A DNA stretch of 64,000 bases from Symbiodinium natans (GCA_905221605.1 CAJNDS010000502.1:142501-206500), one strand, 5' to 3'. Numbered from the stretch's first letter, positions 45,561 through 57,335 are shown. A program made the numbers and translations. The notes: a model not told the origin generated them from the sequence alone.

Positions 45561-48500
45561 AAAGGTAACCACAGATTACAATCTCGAAGGGAGGCAGCCG
45601 GTTTTCGACGAATGCGCAGTGAACCTCGAGGTGGAAGAGAGGCTCAGCGTCATCCAGCACACCGCCTCAGCTTGCCCTCTGCTAGGGGCAAGGGCTCAGG
45701 CTCTTAGAGCTCTCGTTGGGCAACGCTCTTGGGAGGACAGCAAGGAAGAGGGCGTCTAGACAGGGAAGGCTGCTAAGCTTTTCAGCGCAGCAAAGCAGCA
45801 ACGCAGCCTTCAGCAGGATGCGCTTCGTTTTGATGCTACATCCCGAGTCCCCTGCTAGCTGCGATGGACCCTACAGCCCCCATCTCGTCTGTGGCTGAAG
45901 GCTTGGCTTCTGGCTGGCGCTTTGCTCATGTTAGTTTCAAAGGCCATCGTGGCCGTGGGCACGGTGTAGTCTGTGAGCACCGGGTTTTCGGAAGGATTCG
46001 GAGGATGGGAGGGTCCGGAGGGTCCGGAGGGTCCAAGATGCCCAAGATCTCCCCGCCCGGAGCTTCAACCGGAGAACGGCGGAGGCCGGTAGCGGCGGGC
46101 GAGGCTGCCAGGCACCCGAGGTGCGAAAGGATCGAAGAAAGAGTTTTTGTTGGGTCAAGGGACCGATGGTCATCCACCCCAGACCCATCGCAAGCTTCAA
46201 AAGCCCACACTCCGAACCCCCACGAAGCTGTGCACTGGACCGCCTTTCTTTGGCCGGGAAATGCGGATTGGCTGCCGCCAAGGGCGTATCGATGCCACTG
46301 TGGGATGTCCAGAATGCCACGCGGGCGCGGCCAAGAGAACGAAGATGCTTGCTGGCAAAAGCAACCTTGGCACGGCAGCCTACTCTCTGCACAATGGCAA
46401 CTGGAGGCGGCAATGGGGCAGTGAGCGCTCCCCCCAAACCGCAGAGAGAGCTGCCCTCAAAGAGCACAAAGGCGCGTCGCAACTTGGAGAACAATGGGAG
46501 TTGAACGAGTTGAACCCTCCGAAGCAACAAGTAGGATGGTGGCAGGCCCCTCCACTGTGGAAGCCATTTGTGGCTCAGCGGCGCATCAAAGCTTTCTAGG
46601 AAGCCAAAAAAGGGGAGCTCCGAGGGTGGCTCGGGTGACCCTTGGATTGAGCAGACCCCTCTCGCGTGCTCGGGATTGCAAACAAAGGCATACTGCTGAC
46701 CAGCACTCTGACACTCAAGGCCGTTCGGAAAAGGACCTCCCCCCAAACGAAGTGCCCTTGCGGAGCCTGGAAGGGTTCGAGGGAAGGGCCAAGTGAAGAT
46801 GGAGGCCAGTCAGGGCAGTTTAAGCGCAGTGCATCAGACATCGTCGCCTAGATGGCAGGCTGGATGGTAAGCTGGACGCTTGGAGAACCCACGACAGCAG
46901 CCGCAGATGGAAGGCTAAACAACGTGGGTGCCGGGCAGAGGTATGGCTTGGTGAGGGCAAGGAGCTGGCGGGCAAGGGGTGTACTGAGTGAGCGATTGTG
47001 AGAGTGAGTGGTCGTGCGAGTGCGCGGCGGACTGCAGCTCGCCAGAGTCCGAAAGCCCCCGTTAACGGGACGTACTTGGAGCTCGTACAAGATCAGAGGG
47101 GAGAACTCAGCGGAGTTGGTGGAGAAGTGGCTAAGAAAGGCCAACGTAGCGGAGGGCCCAGTCTCTGCACTGGGACTCTCACGGCCCTTCAACACAAGCT
47201 GGCTGCTGCCGCAGAGCACAGTGACACAATGCACAAGCTGCCTTTTGAAACTCTTTGGTGGTCTTACTGTAGAGCCTCTAAGAGGGAGCAAGGCATCACG
47301 CAAGGCATCACACCAGGCCCTCCCCAACTCCAGTTTTGCGGCTTGCTAGAGGCATTGGAGAGGTGCACTTTGAGACCTGAGAAGACTCCGCCCTTCCCAC
47401 ACCCTCCCACACCCTCCCACACCCTCCCACACCCTCCCACACCCTCCCACACCCTCCCACACCCTCCCACACCCTCCCACACCCTCCCACACCCTCGCAT
47501 CAGCGCCTTGTCACTCAGACTCATGACTTCGGCGATTCCGGCGGCTTCTAAGGCCACCTCACTTCGAAGCCAGGATGCACCATGACGCGCCGATTTTCAG
47601 GGAGCTGCCCCAGGAAGGACAGGAAGGCTCACGGCTCAGCATAGCAGCAGCTACATGAGCTACTCTGGGAGAGGGCGGCTTCTTGTTGGACTGCTGTTTG
47701 CACCCCACATTGCGGACATGCGTGGACAAGCCTAACAGAAGCCCATCAAGCCTGGTGCATCAAATGCTCCTCACAGCAGGGTGCGGCGCAGTCCATGCAT
47801 GCAGCGCCCTGCCAGTGTTTTATGCATGTCAACTTGCGCCACGCTCATGCGCTCATGCTCGGGGCGCCGTTGTGCAGTTTCCTTAATGCAGATTTGAGAG
47901 CTTGGCGGAGAAGAGGAAGGGGAGAGGGATGATCGGGATGTTTGGCACTCGGGATGCCCTCAGTTCCCGTTTACCGCTTTTTGTCAGTCCTTGCTTCTGG
48001 TGGGTGGTTGCCACTGCTTTTTTTTGGCGTAGCCCCCGTGCATCCTGAATAGAAAAGAGTGATTCGCAGCTGGTACTCTGCCAGTCCCTGGTCCAGCAGA
48101 GCAAGGCGCGCCGGCTCAGCGCCTCGACCTGGCGCCCCGAGCCCCTTCCAATGCCCATACGATTCATATGATGCTCCTAAGTGCAACGTCCTATAGAAGC
48201 GAAAGTTCGCGAAAGTTCCGCGACAAAGTTCCGCAAAGCCCGTTTGGTCTGAGGGCCCCCCTCACAGCAAACGCCGAGATTTTGAGGATCCCGAGGACAG
48301 CGAGCCGAGAGAGAAGGCTTGAAGAGGGTTGGGCTGTGCACTAACCTTGCACACTCAACATAAACCGCTTCAGTGACGCAGTACTGATGGAGAGATGACC
48401 TCAAGACACCTCCCAGATGAGAGCACATCGAGCAAAGAACTCAGGAAGAAAGCCTCGAAGTTGTAGTCGCGGGCACGGCATGCGCCTGCCTTTGCAGCTT

Positions 48501-48789
48501 CGATTGCAGCTTCGACTCCCATCTTCCCAAGGCTACACTGTGGCATGGGATGGCGTAGGACACGTGGATGTGCGCTTGGATGCATGCTTGGGCCGAAGAA
48601 GGCACATGGCTCCGCTCATCGGAACCAGAGCGCTTCGAGTCCTACGCGATCATCCCTGGGTCTACGGGGTCCTACGGGGTCTAGCAACCCAGCAGATGCC
48701 TCCTCAACAAATCTTTACTTTGCAGACTGATTTCTGCCGGAGGTTGACTTGCAAATCACACCATCTCTTGAGTAGTAGCGGCAGGCACG
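45561..48789. other. Mostly unique sequence with two minisatellites
   Basis: GGAGGGTCC repeats (9-bp) lie at 46005-46034. The longest frame (269 codons, 45937-46746 minus) overlaps comparable plus-strand frames and shows no domain. Nothing else is supported. Confidence 0.45.
47392..47496 (+). repeat. 10-bp minisatellite (CCCTCCCACA)n, ~10 copies
   Basis: CCCTCCCACA is repeated about ten times with no substitution until CCCTCGCAT at the right end. The purity suggests it is young or still slipping. One strand is strongly pyrimidine-rich. Confidence 0.93.
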
Positions 48790-49763
48790 CGCTGAGCTGC
48801 CTGGCACACGGTGGCTCTTCTTGTGTGGTGCGTGCAGGCAGCTGTAGCACATGACGACTGGAACAACCTCCACCGACTTGTGACAGGAGCCAGCAACCCG
48901 CCAAGTCATGCTCTCTATGACGCCACCCATGCAAAGGAAAGGCTCCTGAATCAACCCGCATCTGAACTCGTAGCCTCCATTTCTGCATTGCCCCTCCATT
49001 CAGCAAAGACATTGCTGCGCTCTATGTCTCTTCTACGACTCTGGAACTCCAGCTCGAAAGGCACAGAGAGGATGCGGAGGCATTCCGGGATGGGTCCAAT
49101 CCCGGTTTCAACGCCCAAGTGCTGAGGAAAACTCTGAGCGAATATGGCTGAAGATGGCGCTTGGGTGGCACGGCTTGGGCGAGGAGAGAAGATCGCAGAA
49201 ACATTACGAAAAGCACCAGGACGCAGGACCAAATCCCGGCTCTGCTGGTTGTAGGGGCCTTGCCTGGGGCCAGTGCCAGTGCCAGTGCCGCTGCCAGGAC
49301 GGCACTGGCATCCTGGGATGGGGCACCTTGGGCAAGCTTTCGACACTCGCTCAACTTCAAGGCCTTCGAACATGCACTCCACAGGCGTTGGTGAAGGATG
49401 TGCCAATCCAGAAGATCACACACGTCGCCTCCGTAGCGCATCACACAAGCCGCGTTGTTTCGAAACACAGCCCCTTGCGCGCGACGCTCGATCCGCCCGA
49501 GCTTACAGTGTGCTCCAGCCTCCCCCTGACTCCCCCCCACGCGGCACCAGCAAAAGAACCTCTAAGGGCCTGCTCAGCTTGTGAGGCATCTCCAAACCCA
49601 GCAGCATCGCCCACCTCGACGCTGAGAGGATCTCAGGAGAGGCCTATCGCGCGCGTGGCGCGGCGTGGCGCGGCGCGTCGCGGCGCGCTGGGTCAGCCTC
49701 ATAGGCTGAACGCTCAGAAGCTCCGCCGAACCTCCGCCAGGACAGTGTGGGAGAAGGCAAACC
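48790..49763 (+). repeat. ~950-bp direct duplication, copy 1
   Basis: Matches 50297-51270 at an offset of 1507 bp and appears identical from about 48842 to 49763: the deduced peptides there (151, 172, 103 and 77 residues) are the same residue for residue. It contains a GTGCCA microsatellite near 49270 and a GC-rich GGCGCGGCGTGGCGC tract near 49655. No domain was recognised in any of its frames. Confidence 0.92.
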
Positions 49764-50296
49764 CCCGCGAGCAGCTCGGAGACGTGCAGCTCACATGCCA
49801 GCTCACATGCAGCTCACACTCCCCGTGCACACGGTACCTTGGCATTCCTTCAATGATTCAAGGGCCTCGTTACCACCCTTTCGAGTCGTCGAATGTCACA
49901 AGGTGGATAGCAGCGATTTGCAGCGTGGAGGCCTGTCACCTGATAAGAAAACGAAAGCTGCTAAACAAGGAAACTTCATAAAGAAGCAGCTGAAAATCAT
50001 GGTCTTTGAAAGTTTCACCGGGTTTACCTCTTGCTTGCAAAAAGTGCAGTGGGGACGCCTTATAGAATGACCGGGGGTCGTGTTGGCCTGCAAGGCCCAG
50101 ATACCAGGGCCATAGCTTCACAAAAGCCTCGGAAGGCTCCGTCGCCGGTCCGCCAAAACATCCCAGAACATCCCAGAACAGTGTTGCGGGCATTGATGAA
50201 GCCGAGGTCGAACAGCACTGCCACGTCAGGCGATGTCACGCAGTTCTGCTCAGGTCTGCCAAATGGCCCGCCGAGCTGCAGCAGCTGCAAACACAC
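49764..50296. other. Spacer between the two copies
   Basis: Unique sequence. A minus-strand frame through 50060-50506 crosses the copy border (SPDVAVLFDLGFINARNTVL at 50176-50235). I do not recognise it. Confidence 0.35.
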
Positions 50297-51270
50297 GCTC
50301 GAGCTGCCTGTGCAACCGTGGTTCTTCTTGTGTGGTACGTGCAGGCAGCTGTAGCACATGACGACTGGAACAACCTCCACCGACTTGTGACAGGAGCCAG
50401 CAACCCGCCAAGTCATGCTCTCTATGACGCCACCCATGCAAAGGAAAGGCTCCTGAATCAACCCGCATCTGAACTCGTAGCCTCCATTTCTGCATTGCCC
50501 CTCCATTCAGCAAAGACATTGCTGCGCTCTATGTCTCTTCTACGACTCTGGAACTCCAGCTCGAAAGGCACAGAGAGGATGCGGAGGCATTCCGGGATGG
50601 GTCCAATCCCGGTTTCAACGCCCAAGTGCTGAGGAAAACTCTGAGCGAATATGGCTGAAGATGGCGCTTGGGTGGCACGGCTTGGGCGAGGAGAGAAGAT
50701 CGCAGAAACATTACGAAAAGCACCAGGACGCAGGACCAAATCCCGGCTCTGCTGGTTGTAGGGGCCTTGCCTGGGGCCAGTGCCAGTGCCAGTGCCGCTG
50801 CCAGGACGGCACTGGCATCCTGGGATGGGGCACCTTGGGCAAGCTTTCGACACTCGCTCAACTTCAAGGCCTTCGAACATGCACTCCACAGGCGTTGGTG
50901 AAGGATGTGCCAATCCAGAAGATCACACACGTCGCCTCCGTAGCGCATCACACAAGCCGCGTTGTTTCGAAACACAGCCCCTTGCGCGCGACGCTCGATC
51001 CGCCCGAGCTTACAGTGTGCTCCAGCCTCCCCCTGACTCCCCCCCACGCGGCACCAGCAAAAGAACCTCTAAGGGCCTGCTCAGCTTGTGAGGCATCTCC
51101 AAACCCAGCAGCATCGCCCACCTCGACGCTGAGAGGATCTCAGGAGAGGCCTATCGCGCGCGTGGCGCGGCGTGGCGCGGCGCGTCGCGGCGCGCTGGGT
51201 CAGCCTCATAGGCTGAACGCTCAGAAGCTCCGCCGAACCTCCGCCAGGACAGTGTGGGAGAAGGCAAACC
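50297..51270 (+). repeat. ~950-bp direct duplication, copy 2
   Basis: Second copy. At its right end a 9-bp insertion (GGTAAACCC) sits in the AAACCC context before the two copies diverge. The left ~35-50 bp are similar but substituted (GTGGCTCTTC against GTGGTTCTTC), so the identity has a sharp inner limit. Confidence 0.92.
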
Positions 51271-53620
51271 CGGTAAACCCCCGCGAGCAGCTTAGGAACA
51301 CGGAATCCTGCACGGAAGGACTAAGCAACTTAGCGCCGGGTAGTCCATGAGAGTCCACTGCACAGGGCCTGCAAGACAGGCTGACATTTCACACGCGGGG
51401 TCGCTGAAGCCTCAACCTCGCAGGCTTGGGCCAAACGCAGCTCTGAAGAGACGTGCCTTGTGGAAGACGGCCACTTTCTAGCTCGGAGGGACCAAGCTCA
51501 AGTTTTGAAATCTTTGATCGGTTCGCTGAACCCTGTTGAACTCTCTAACTTTCCCCAAGAACATGCGGAATCCTAGACAGGCACGGGCTGAGAGCAGGCG
51601 TGCAGTGGATTGCCCACGAAGGACCCACTGCAGGGGAAAGCTGCCAGAATGAGAGGGAGAGGCCCTGCCGATCACGCGGAGTCGTCGAATCTGGAAGGGC
51701 CCTGAGCTGTGAGCTGCATCCCTGCGCAGGACGCGCGGCCTGCGCGGCATGCTCGGCATGCGCGGCAAGGGGCACACCTTGCCCCTCGAACCCGAGAGAG
51801 CGCAAGGACATGCCGTCTCAGAAGGAAGTCCAGGACTAGTCTACGAGCCGAACAGATTTCAGGCATCTCCCCATCGTCATAATGCTCATCCTAATCAGTA
51901 TTGGGCACCTGAAGCCGCCTTGGAGGTCCTTGGCGCCTTCAGATTGCCGCACACGGGAGAGCAGAGGCGGCGGAGACCACGGAACTCAGAAAGACTTGGG
52001 AGCATCCACAATGGCTTTGATGCAAGGTCCGACGCAGTCGACTGCCCAGCCTAGGGCAGCGCGGCTCCCAGTTGAAACCTTGGCTGCCGGAAGAGAACGC
52101 ACCTTTTAACAGGAAAGCATGAGACCCGAAGAAGGAAGCAGCTTACTTCACGAAAAAAAGAGTCTCTCTTTTCCCAGAAGCATGAATGAGACCAAAACGA
52201 AGGAGAAACAACAGAAAACGAGGGGAGACAACATGCGGCCTTCAGAAACTTCGTCGAACAGTGTTGGTTTTTTGTATTCACTTTGCCAGGAGGCAGTGGC
52301 AACTCGCAGGAGCGCTTGCCGCGGCGCGAGGGGCTTTGCAGGCCGAGGGCCAGGACCTCCGGGGGGGTGTGGGGCCCAAACCCGGGTTTTTTCAAGGAAA
52401 CTGAGGGGGTGCTCTGGGAGCTCCCAAAACCCCGCTCCCGCTCCCCTTTGCAACTCGTTCAAGGAGATTAAGATTTTCAGGAAGCTTGGGGAAGTCTAGG
52501 GAGTTGGGATGGAGTTGAGTTGGAGGTGAACTGGGGTCAACCTGGGCTGGGGTTGAGAAAGAGGCTTGGGGGGGGGTGCAGCACGCGCGTGTAGGGGCCT
52601 CGGCGCTTAACGGCTCTGCAGCAAGCGCTGGGTCAGGAGCAGCTCCGAGGTGCCTTGGGATGTTCTCTCTCCCTTTGTTGAGAGAGAAAAAAGAAAAAGG
52701 TGGGGTCTCATGAGGACGAGTTTGACGCAAGTTGTTGTGGGGTGGACTCAATCACTTGAAGAAGTTCAGGAGCTTCAGGAAGTTGAGGAGGTTTTTCTTG
52801 GAGGTCTGAGGTAAGGTGTCTCAAGGTGTGCCGCCGCTGCTGCTCAACAAAGGCTGGGCGGCTTTTGTGGGGGCCTTTAGGGGGGGAGGGAACTTCTCAT
52901 CAGAATGCTTGAGTGCCCTCCCCCAACCTAAATGTTCCCAAGCTGCACATAATTGGGGGGGGCCATGCACGCCTGAAGGGTTGAAGATTCCCTCGCTTTG
53001 CAACGGCTAGGGCCGACTACAAGCAGCAAAGAAGGCGGCTCGCAAAATCCTGCAAACGTCGGACCTGGGACAAGGAAGTCCAAGCACGAAGTCCTCCGAA
53101 GGAACCCTTTTCCAAGCGAGGCTCAACGGAACTCAATGTCGACTCTTGCTCGAGCCTGCAAAGGGGAAACGGGCTTGAGATGGCTCGATCATCCAAGCTC
53201 TGCTTTATCTTGCGCCTCTGAGACTGCGTGACACTCTGCGCACTTTTTGTCGCTTCGATTCATGCCTGGCCTCGGCATTGGGAAGCGTGAGCGGCATGGC
53301 AACTGATGGAAAAATAGCCGCACACTCAGCTGCAGTTACAATGCAAAGTCTCTTGCCTTTGTACTTGTAGTTTGCGGGCAAAACGATCCTATCCGTATGC
53401 CCAAAAAAGAGGCAAGCTTCCCGTTTTGAGGGCTGGGGCATATGCGAACATGTCTGCCAATGATGTTTGTTGCGTGGGCGTTTGCACCGTCCGCGTCTGC
53501 ATTTTTGCACAATCAGCAACATGCAATCACGCACAAGCACCAAAAACATGCAACACATGATCACGAATGCAAATCGTGTGCAAAGCATGGGTTGAATCGT
53601 TGGCAACGCCGCTGCCTGCA
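51271..53620. other. Unique sequence, nothing recognised
   Basis: Contains a short GCGCGGCATGCTCGGCATGC palindrome-like repeat near 51740. Frames of up to 138 codons are unsupported. Confidence 0.4.
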
Positions 53621-53625
53621 AAAAC

Positions 53626-53695
53626 TATGTATGTATGTATGTATGTATGTATGTATGTATGTATGTATATTATATATACTGTATACATACACATG
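53626..53695 (+). repeat. (ATGT)n microsatellite ending in an AT palindrome
   Basis: About ten ATGT repeats from 53626, then TATATTATATATACTGTATA and CATACACATG. The GTATGTAT and ATACATAC parts can pair. Confidence 0.88.
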
Positions 53696-54369
53696 TAATT
53701 TCGCCATGAACAACACTTGCACGGTGCACACCAGATGCATTGCAATGAACAAAACCTCAAGTACGCAACGCGGCAACTTTGACAGCTTGGGGCACCCATG
53801 TGAATGCGCAGGCAAGCGTGCTCATTTCCCCTTTCACCAGACGGCGGTGCTTCTCCGTTGCTCAACTCACAAAGCGGCTGGGACGACTACATGCTGGTGG
53901 CCACAGCGGCCAGAATGGACAACCATTACAACTTCAACCAACCTCAAAGCCTCTGATCAACGCTGTGTCAAGCCAGCCAGCAGAGTCCAAGGCTGAAGCC
54001 GCACATGGTTCCGAAGGTGTGAAACCGGTCCAGCCGCCCAAAGCCAAGAAGCAAGAGCCTACCGACCCACTGGAAGTCTGCAACGAACCTCCAAAGAGCG
54101 GATCTATGCAACTGTCGAGTCCTTCGAATGCTTGTACCCTGAGGCTGACGACGGGCACAACTAAGATTCGGGATCCTAGCCGTGTTACGCTCAAGTCACA
54201 AGAAGCCAGGAATCTCTGACAGAATTCACGCAATCTCTCCTTTTTTTCACTGTGTGGATATCAAGCTCCCGGGGGCATTGCCGCCCGGCCTTCAACATCC
54301 AGCTGAGGTCGCTGAACAATCATCCCCGGGCGGCTCAGCACGCAAGCCCCCGTTCTTTCAATTAAGCGG

Positions 54370-54550
54370 AGATTCGGAAAAAACAAAATCGAAAAGTCAA
54401 AAAGTCAAAAAGTCGAAAAGTCGAAAAGTCGAAAAGTTTCGACTTTTTGACTTTTTGACTTTTTGACTTTTTGACTTTTTGACTTTTCGGGACTTTTCGG
54501 GACTTTTCGGGACTTTTCAGGACTTTTCGGGTTTTCGACTTTTCGGACTC
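54370..54550. repeat. Inverted 8-9-bp repeats (AAAAGTCGA / TCGACTTTT)
   Basis: AAAAGTCAAAAAGTCGAAAAG words run to 54437. The complement (TTTCGACTTTTTGACTTTTT...) then runs to 54490 and passes into GGGACTTTTC words. The turn at about 54438 makes a perfect hairpin of roughly 40 bp per arm. Repetitive K/S/R frames are by-products. Confidence 0.88.
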
Positions 54551-55025
54551 CCCCCCCCCCGCCACAAAAAAAAACGAAAAGTCTGGAGAATCGCGAAGTT
54601 CCTTAGCTGTACCGTTTTGGGTCCAAGATGACACGGATTAGACCCAAAAAGGTACTCTTACACACCACGAACCAAGACCTCACACACCAGAAAAACTACA
54701 AAAGGAAGTTGTTCCAGCCAAGGAACTTCCCGATTCTCTAGCGCATGCAACAGTCTCTTCAACGAACCACTAACCAAGACGTCACGCTCGACCCTGTAGG
54801 CTTTCAACCTCACGACCTGACACTTTCAAGCCCCAGTCCTCAACTCTATAAACCAGACCAGGCTTCTTCTTATATCCTCAACCACAAGCCGCTGCATGCT
54901 GCTCGCTTTAGGCATCCAGTCCACCCTCTACCCCCCTCGTTCACGTTTCGACTTTCAGCGCTTTTCGCAAGTTCTCGATTTATCTGGGCTTTGCCGACTT
55001 TTACGCGTTTCCATTTGTTTGCTTT

Positions 55026-55200
55026 TCCACTTTTCGACTTTTTGACTTTTTGACTTTTCGGGACTTTTCGGGACTTTTCGGGACTTTTCGACTTTTCGAC
55101 TTTTCGGACTTTTCGGACTTTTCGCGTGAAGCTCTTGTCCAAATGCATTTTTCGACTTTTCGACTTTTCGACTTTTCGACTTTTCGACTTTTCGGGTTTC
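55026..55200 (+). repeat. Second (CGACTTTT)n / (GGGACTTTT)n array
   Basis: The same words as at 54440-54550, in the same orientation, 0.6 kb downstream, interrupted by a unique 35-bp stretch at 55120-55155. The two arrays flank an otherwise unique 480-bp block. Confidence 0.85.
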
Positions 55201-56140
55201 TTTGTCCGTACTCCACTTGCGGCCGCGGACAGCCGTTCAATCACAGCCGGGTGGGAGGGTGGGAGCAAAACAACTGCAGGGACCCTGCAAGAAATCGCGG
55301 GTAACCCGCTTTCCGGCGAGCAATGACACTCGCGCCACGCACTGGGAAGAACTGCTACAAACGGTGTGTCCAAGTCAAGCGCAGAGTAAGCGCAGAGTAG
55401 GGCGAACAAGCAGGCCGAACTACAACACAAGGACGCTCAACACTCACGGATCCCACTTCCCTAACGTGCACCCCGCTTGACTTTCCTGGAGCCGCGCCGG
55501 GAGGCGCCGGCTGCCGCGTGCAGCAAACAGCTCAAAGCGGCGCAGCCCTCCTTCCCTATCTGACACATCCCGTGCCAGTGTCATTCTAGAACCTGAACGG
55601 TCCACGGCCTGAGGTGTCTGATGACCGCAGCTTGTCGGTGGCTGAATGGCAGATTCCTCGGTCCCTGGCAGCTTCAGGATCAGATGCTGCCTAAGATAAT
55701 TAAAAGGCCCTTCAGTGGGCATCAGAGTTGGAGGCTTGGAGCTCTTCGATGCACGGGCTCGGGAGGGGACCTCCCCTACCCTACCTGTAAGTAGAACATA
55801 GTAGAACCGGACGTGCTCCGGACAACTTGTCCTGCTAACAATGAGTGCTACAGGGTTCGCCATGTAAGTTTCTGCAACCAACAGCCACAGTCAACACTCC
55901 GCCTGCCGCTGAGCGCTTGCCCGAAAGGCCGTCAGTTCCTGAACTCGCTAATTCGAGCGCGTTCCAAGCACCCTCTCGAGGCCAAACCCTTCCCTGCACA
56001 TGCATGCATGGATGTAAACACAGTACATGCAAAGACCCCACGCCCTCGAACCAAAAGCAGCAGAATTGCAGCAGCCCGGTGCAGATAGAGGCTTTTTTCT
56101 GTGGCAGTTGCTTGGGATCACTCTGCAAGGATTTTCATGG
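55201..56140. other. Unique sequence, nothing recognised
   Basis: No domain, RNA gene or repeat is seen. Confidence 0.4.
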
Positions 56141-56264
56141 TGCTCATATCACTATGTTTTTCTTAATTCGCGATTCCCAGTCACAGAATTTGAAGAGCAT
56201 CGCCTTCGCAACGGCGTTGCTGTTCAGCGGACGAGTCATTCTTGGTTCCGTCTTTTGCTGCCTC

Positions 56265-56548
56265 CGGGCCATAGGGGGTCCGAGGCCCCCCAGTGGTGGC
56301 CCGGCGCGGGCTCCTGGCCCGGCTTCCAGCTTCCACTCCACGGCCGCGGGCGCCTCCTGGCGCGCCTCGCTCCGGTAGAGCACGCGGGGCCTCCGCGCGG
56401 CCTCCAGCCCCACGGCCCGCGCCGACTTGTAGCAGACTGCGTGGCCGTTCCAGCTCGCGAAGGCCAGCGCGCGGCCCCGCTTCTCCGCCGGCTCGAAGCT
56501 CTCAGCAGCCGCCCCTCCGCGGACACGAAGACATTTTTTTTGAAAAAT
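56265..56548 (-). CDS. Coding-like fragment with very high GC at third codon positions; unknown product
   Basis: On the minus strand a frame open from about 56548 reads FEPAEKRGRALAFASWNGHA, then VCYKSARAVGLEAARRPRVL, then YRSEARQEAPAAVEWKLEAG. Nearly every codon in this stretch ends in G or C (CGC GCG CTG GCC TTC GCG AGC TGG AAC GGC), while codon positions 1 and 2 are mixed: a clear coding signature that the other frames lack. The frame stays open to 56144 but the bias fades after about 56270. The GC island stands out from its AT-richer flanks and begins just beyond the poly(A) end of the retroelement copy at 56580. I recognise no family. It could be an exon, or a gene fragment carried by a retroelement. 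Confidence 0.45.
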
Positions 56549-56579
56549 TTTAGGTTTTCTGCTCAAGTTGTGTTGAGAC

Positions 56580-57276
56580 TTTTTTTGAAGCGGACGCCCC
56601 TTTACCACATCAGGAGCATAGAGCGGGTCTGTTGTACAAGGTGAATGAGCAAAAAAACGAACAAGAACCAGAACAACATCTAGCGTCCCTCTCTCAGATC
56701 ATGAAGTCGATGTAGTCTGAAGAAGCTGACAGAAAACCTAAAAACTTTGACACTTGGACAAAAAATCCAAAAGAAATGAACAAGAGCTTTTCAAGACATT
56801 CTTATCTTTTTGCGGGGTCCGACGTGTGGAATAGATAATCGGTGACCCGCTGCTTTTGCCCGATGAAGTCAGCGAACTTGCAGAAGTCCATTTCTTGGGT
56901 GCGGTTTTCAACGCAGCTGATTTCTTTTTGCAGTTGACGTCTTCTTTCTCTGCCAAACAGAACCGCTGTCATGGTTACGGCATTGGAAAACCAGAGCGTG
57001 CGTGCTCATGGGAGGACTAGCGGCTTCACGGCACAATAAGTCAGCCCGAAACAAGAGAGAAACTTTGCCAACGCATTTAATGACTCTTCGCTTGTGAAGA
57101 GCGATACGGCCTTGAGAGATCAGGCAACTGCATCTGCCAAGAGCCTGCTTGCACATATCAAAGCTGCTGTTGACATCATGATAGGTGACTACAGGCCCGC
57201 CGGCTTCTGGCAAATAACCATTTTCTGACAGAGCTGTTGGAAAAGCGCGCGGGTTCAACTTCGTGTGGGCATTCTG
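56580..57276 (-). mobile_element. Poly(A)-tailed retroelement 3' end, copy 1
   Basis: Read on minus: a decayed reading frame ends at 56694. A ~107-bp untranslated stretch follows, then CTGATGTGGTAAAGGGGCG, TCCGCTTC and A7 (56586-56580). The same terminal sequence occurs at 57277-57335 and 63520-63575, always in minus orientation and always ending in A. The 5' limit is not visible. Just upstream on the minus strand lies the A tail of copy 2, so the two copies are head to tail, as 5'-truncated LINE-type insertions can be. No reverse transcriptase is in view, so the class is uncertain. Confidence 0.65.
56694..57221 (-). pseudogene. Decayed ~176-codon frame of the retroelement, unknown product
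   Basis: One minus-strand frame reads from ATG at 57221 to TGA at 56694-56696 with four in-frame stops: TAG at 57189-57191, TGA at 57120-57122 and 57006-57008, TAA at 56802-56804. Between them the peptide is consistent in character: hydrophobic MMSTAALICASRLLADAVA; LNALAKFLSCFGLTYCAVKP; a basic stretch GRERRRQLQKEI; FCKFADFIGQKQRVTDYLFH; a final hydrophobic segment KLLFISFGFFVQVSKFLGFL; end SSDYIDFMI. Each stop differs from a sense codon (CAG, CGA, CGA, CAA) by one C-to-T change. Several segments would suit membrane helices. An overlapping frame (56908-57258) is longer without stops, but its composition is less protein-like. Family unknown. Confidence 0.5.
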
Positions 57277-57335
57277 TTTTTTTTTGAAGCGGACGCCCCT
57301 TTACCCATCAGCAGCACAGTGGGCCAGTCAATTGC
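57277..57335 (-). mobile_element. Retroelement 3' end, copy 2
   Basis: T9 at 57277-57285 followed by GAAGCGGACGCCCCTTTACC, CATCAGCAGCACAGTGGGCC: the same 3' terminal sequence as copies 1 and 3, in reverse complement. The body upstream on the minus strand shows no frame I can follow. Confidence 0.7.

Noticed and set aside
45937-46746. 269-codon minus-strand frame as a gene
   Set aside because: The opposite strand is open to a similar extent, no domain or codon bias supports it, and it ends in a GGAGGGTCC minisatellite.
49154-49981. 275-codon plus frame across the duplicated block
   Set aside because: It crosses the copy border into unrelated sequence. In the second copy it is cut to 229 codons, and no domain is seen.
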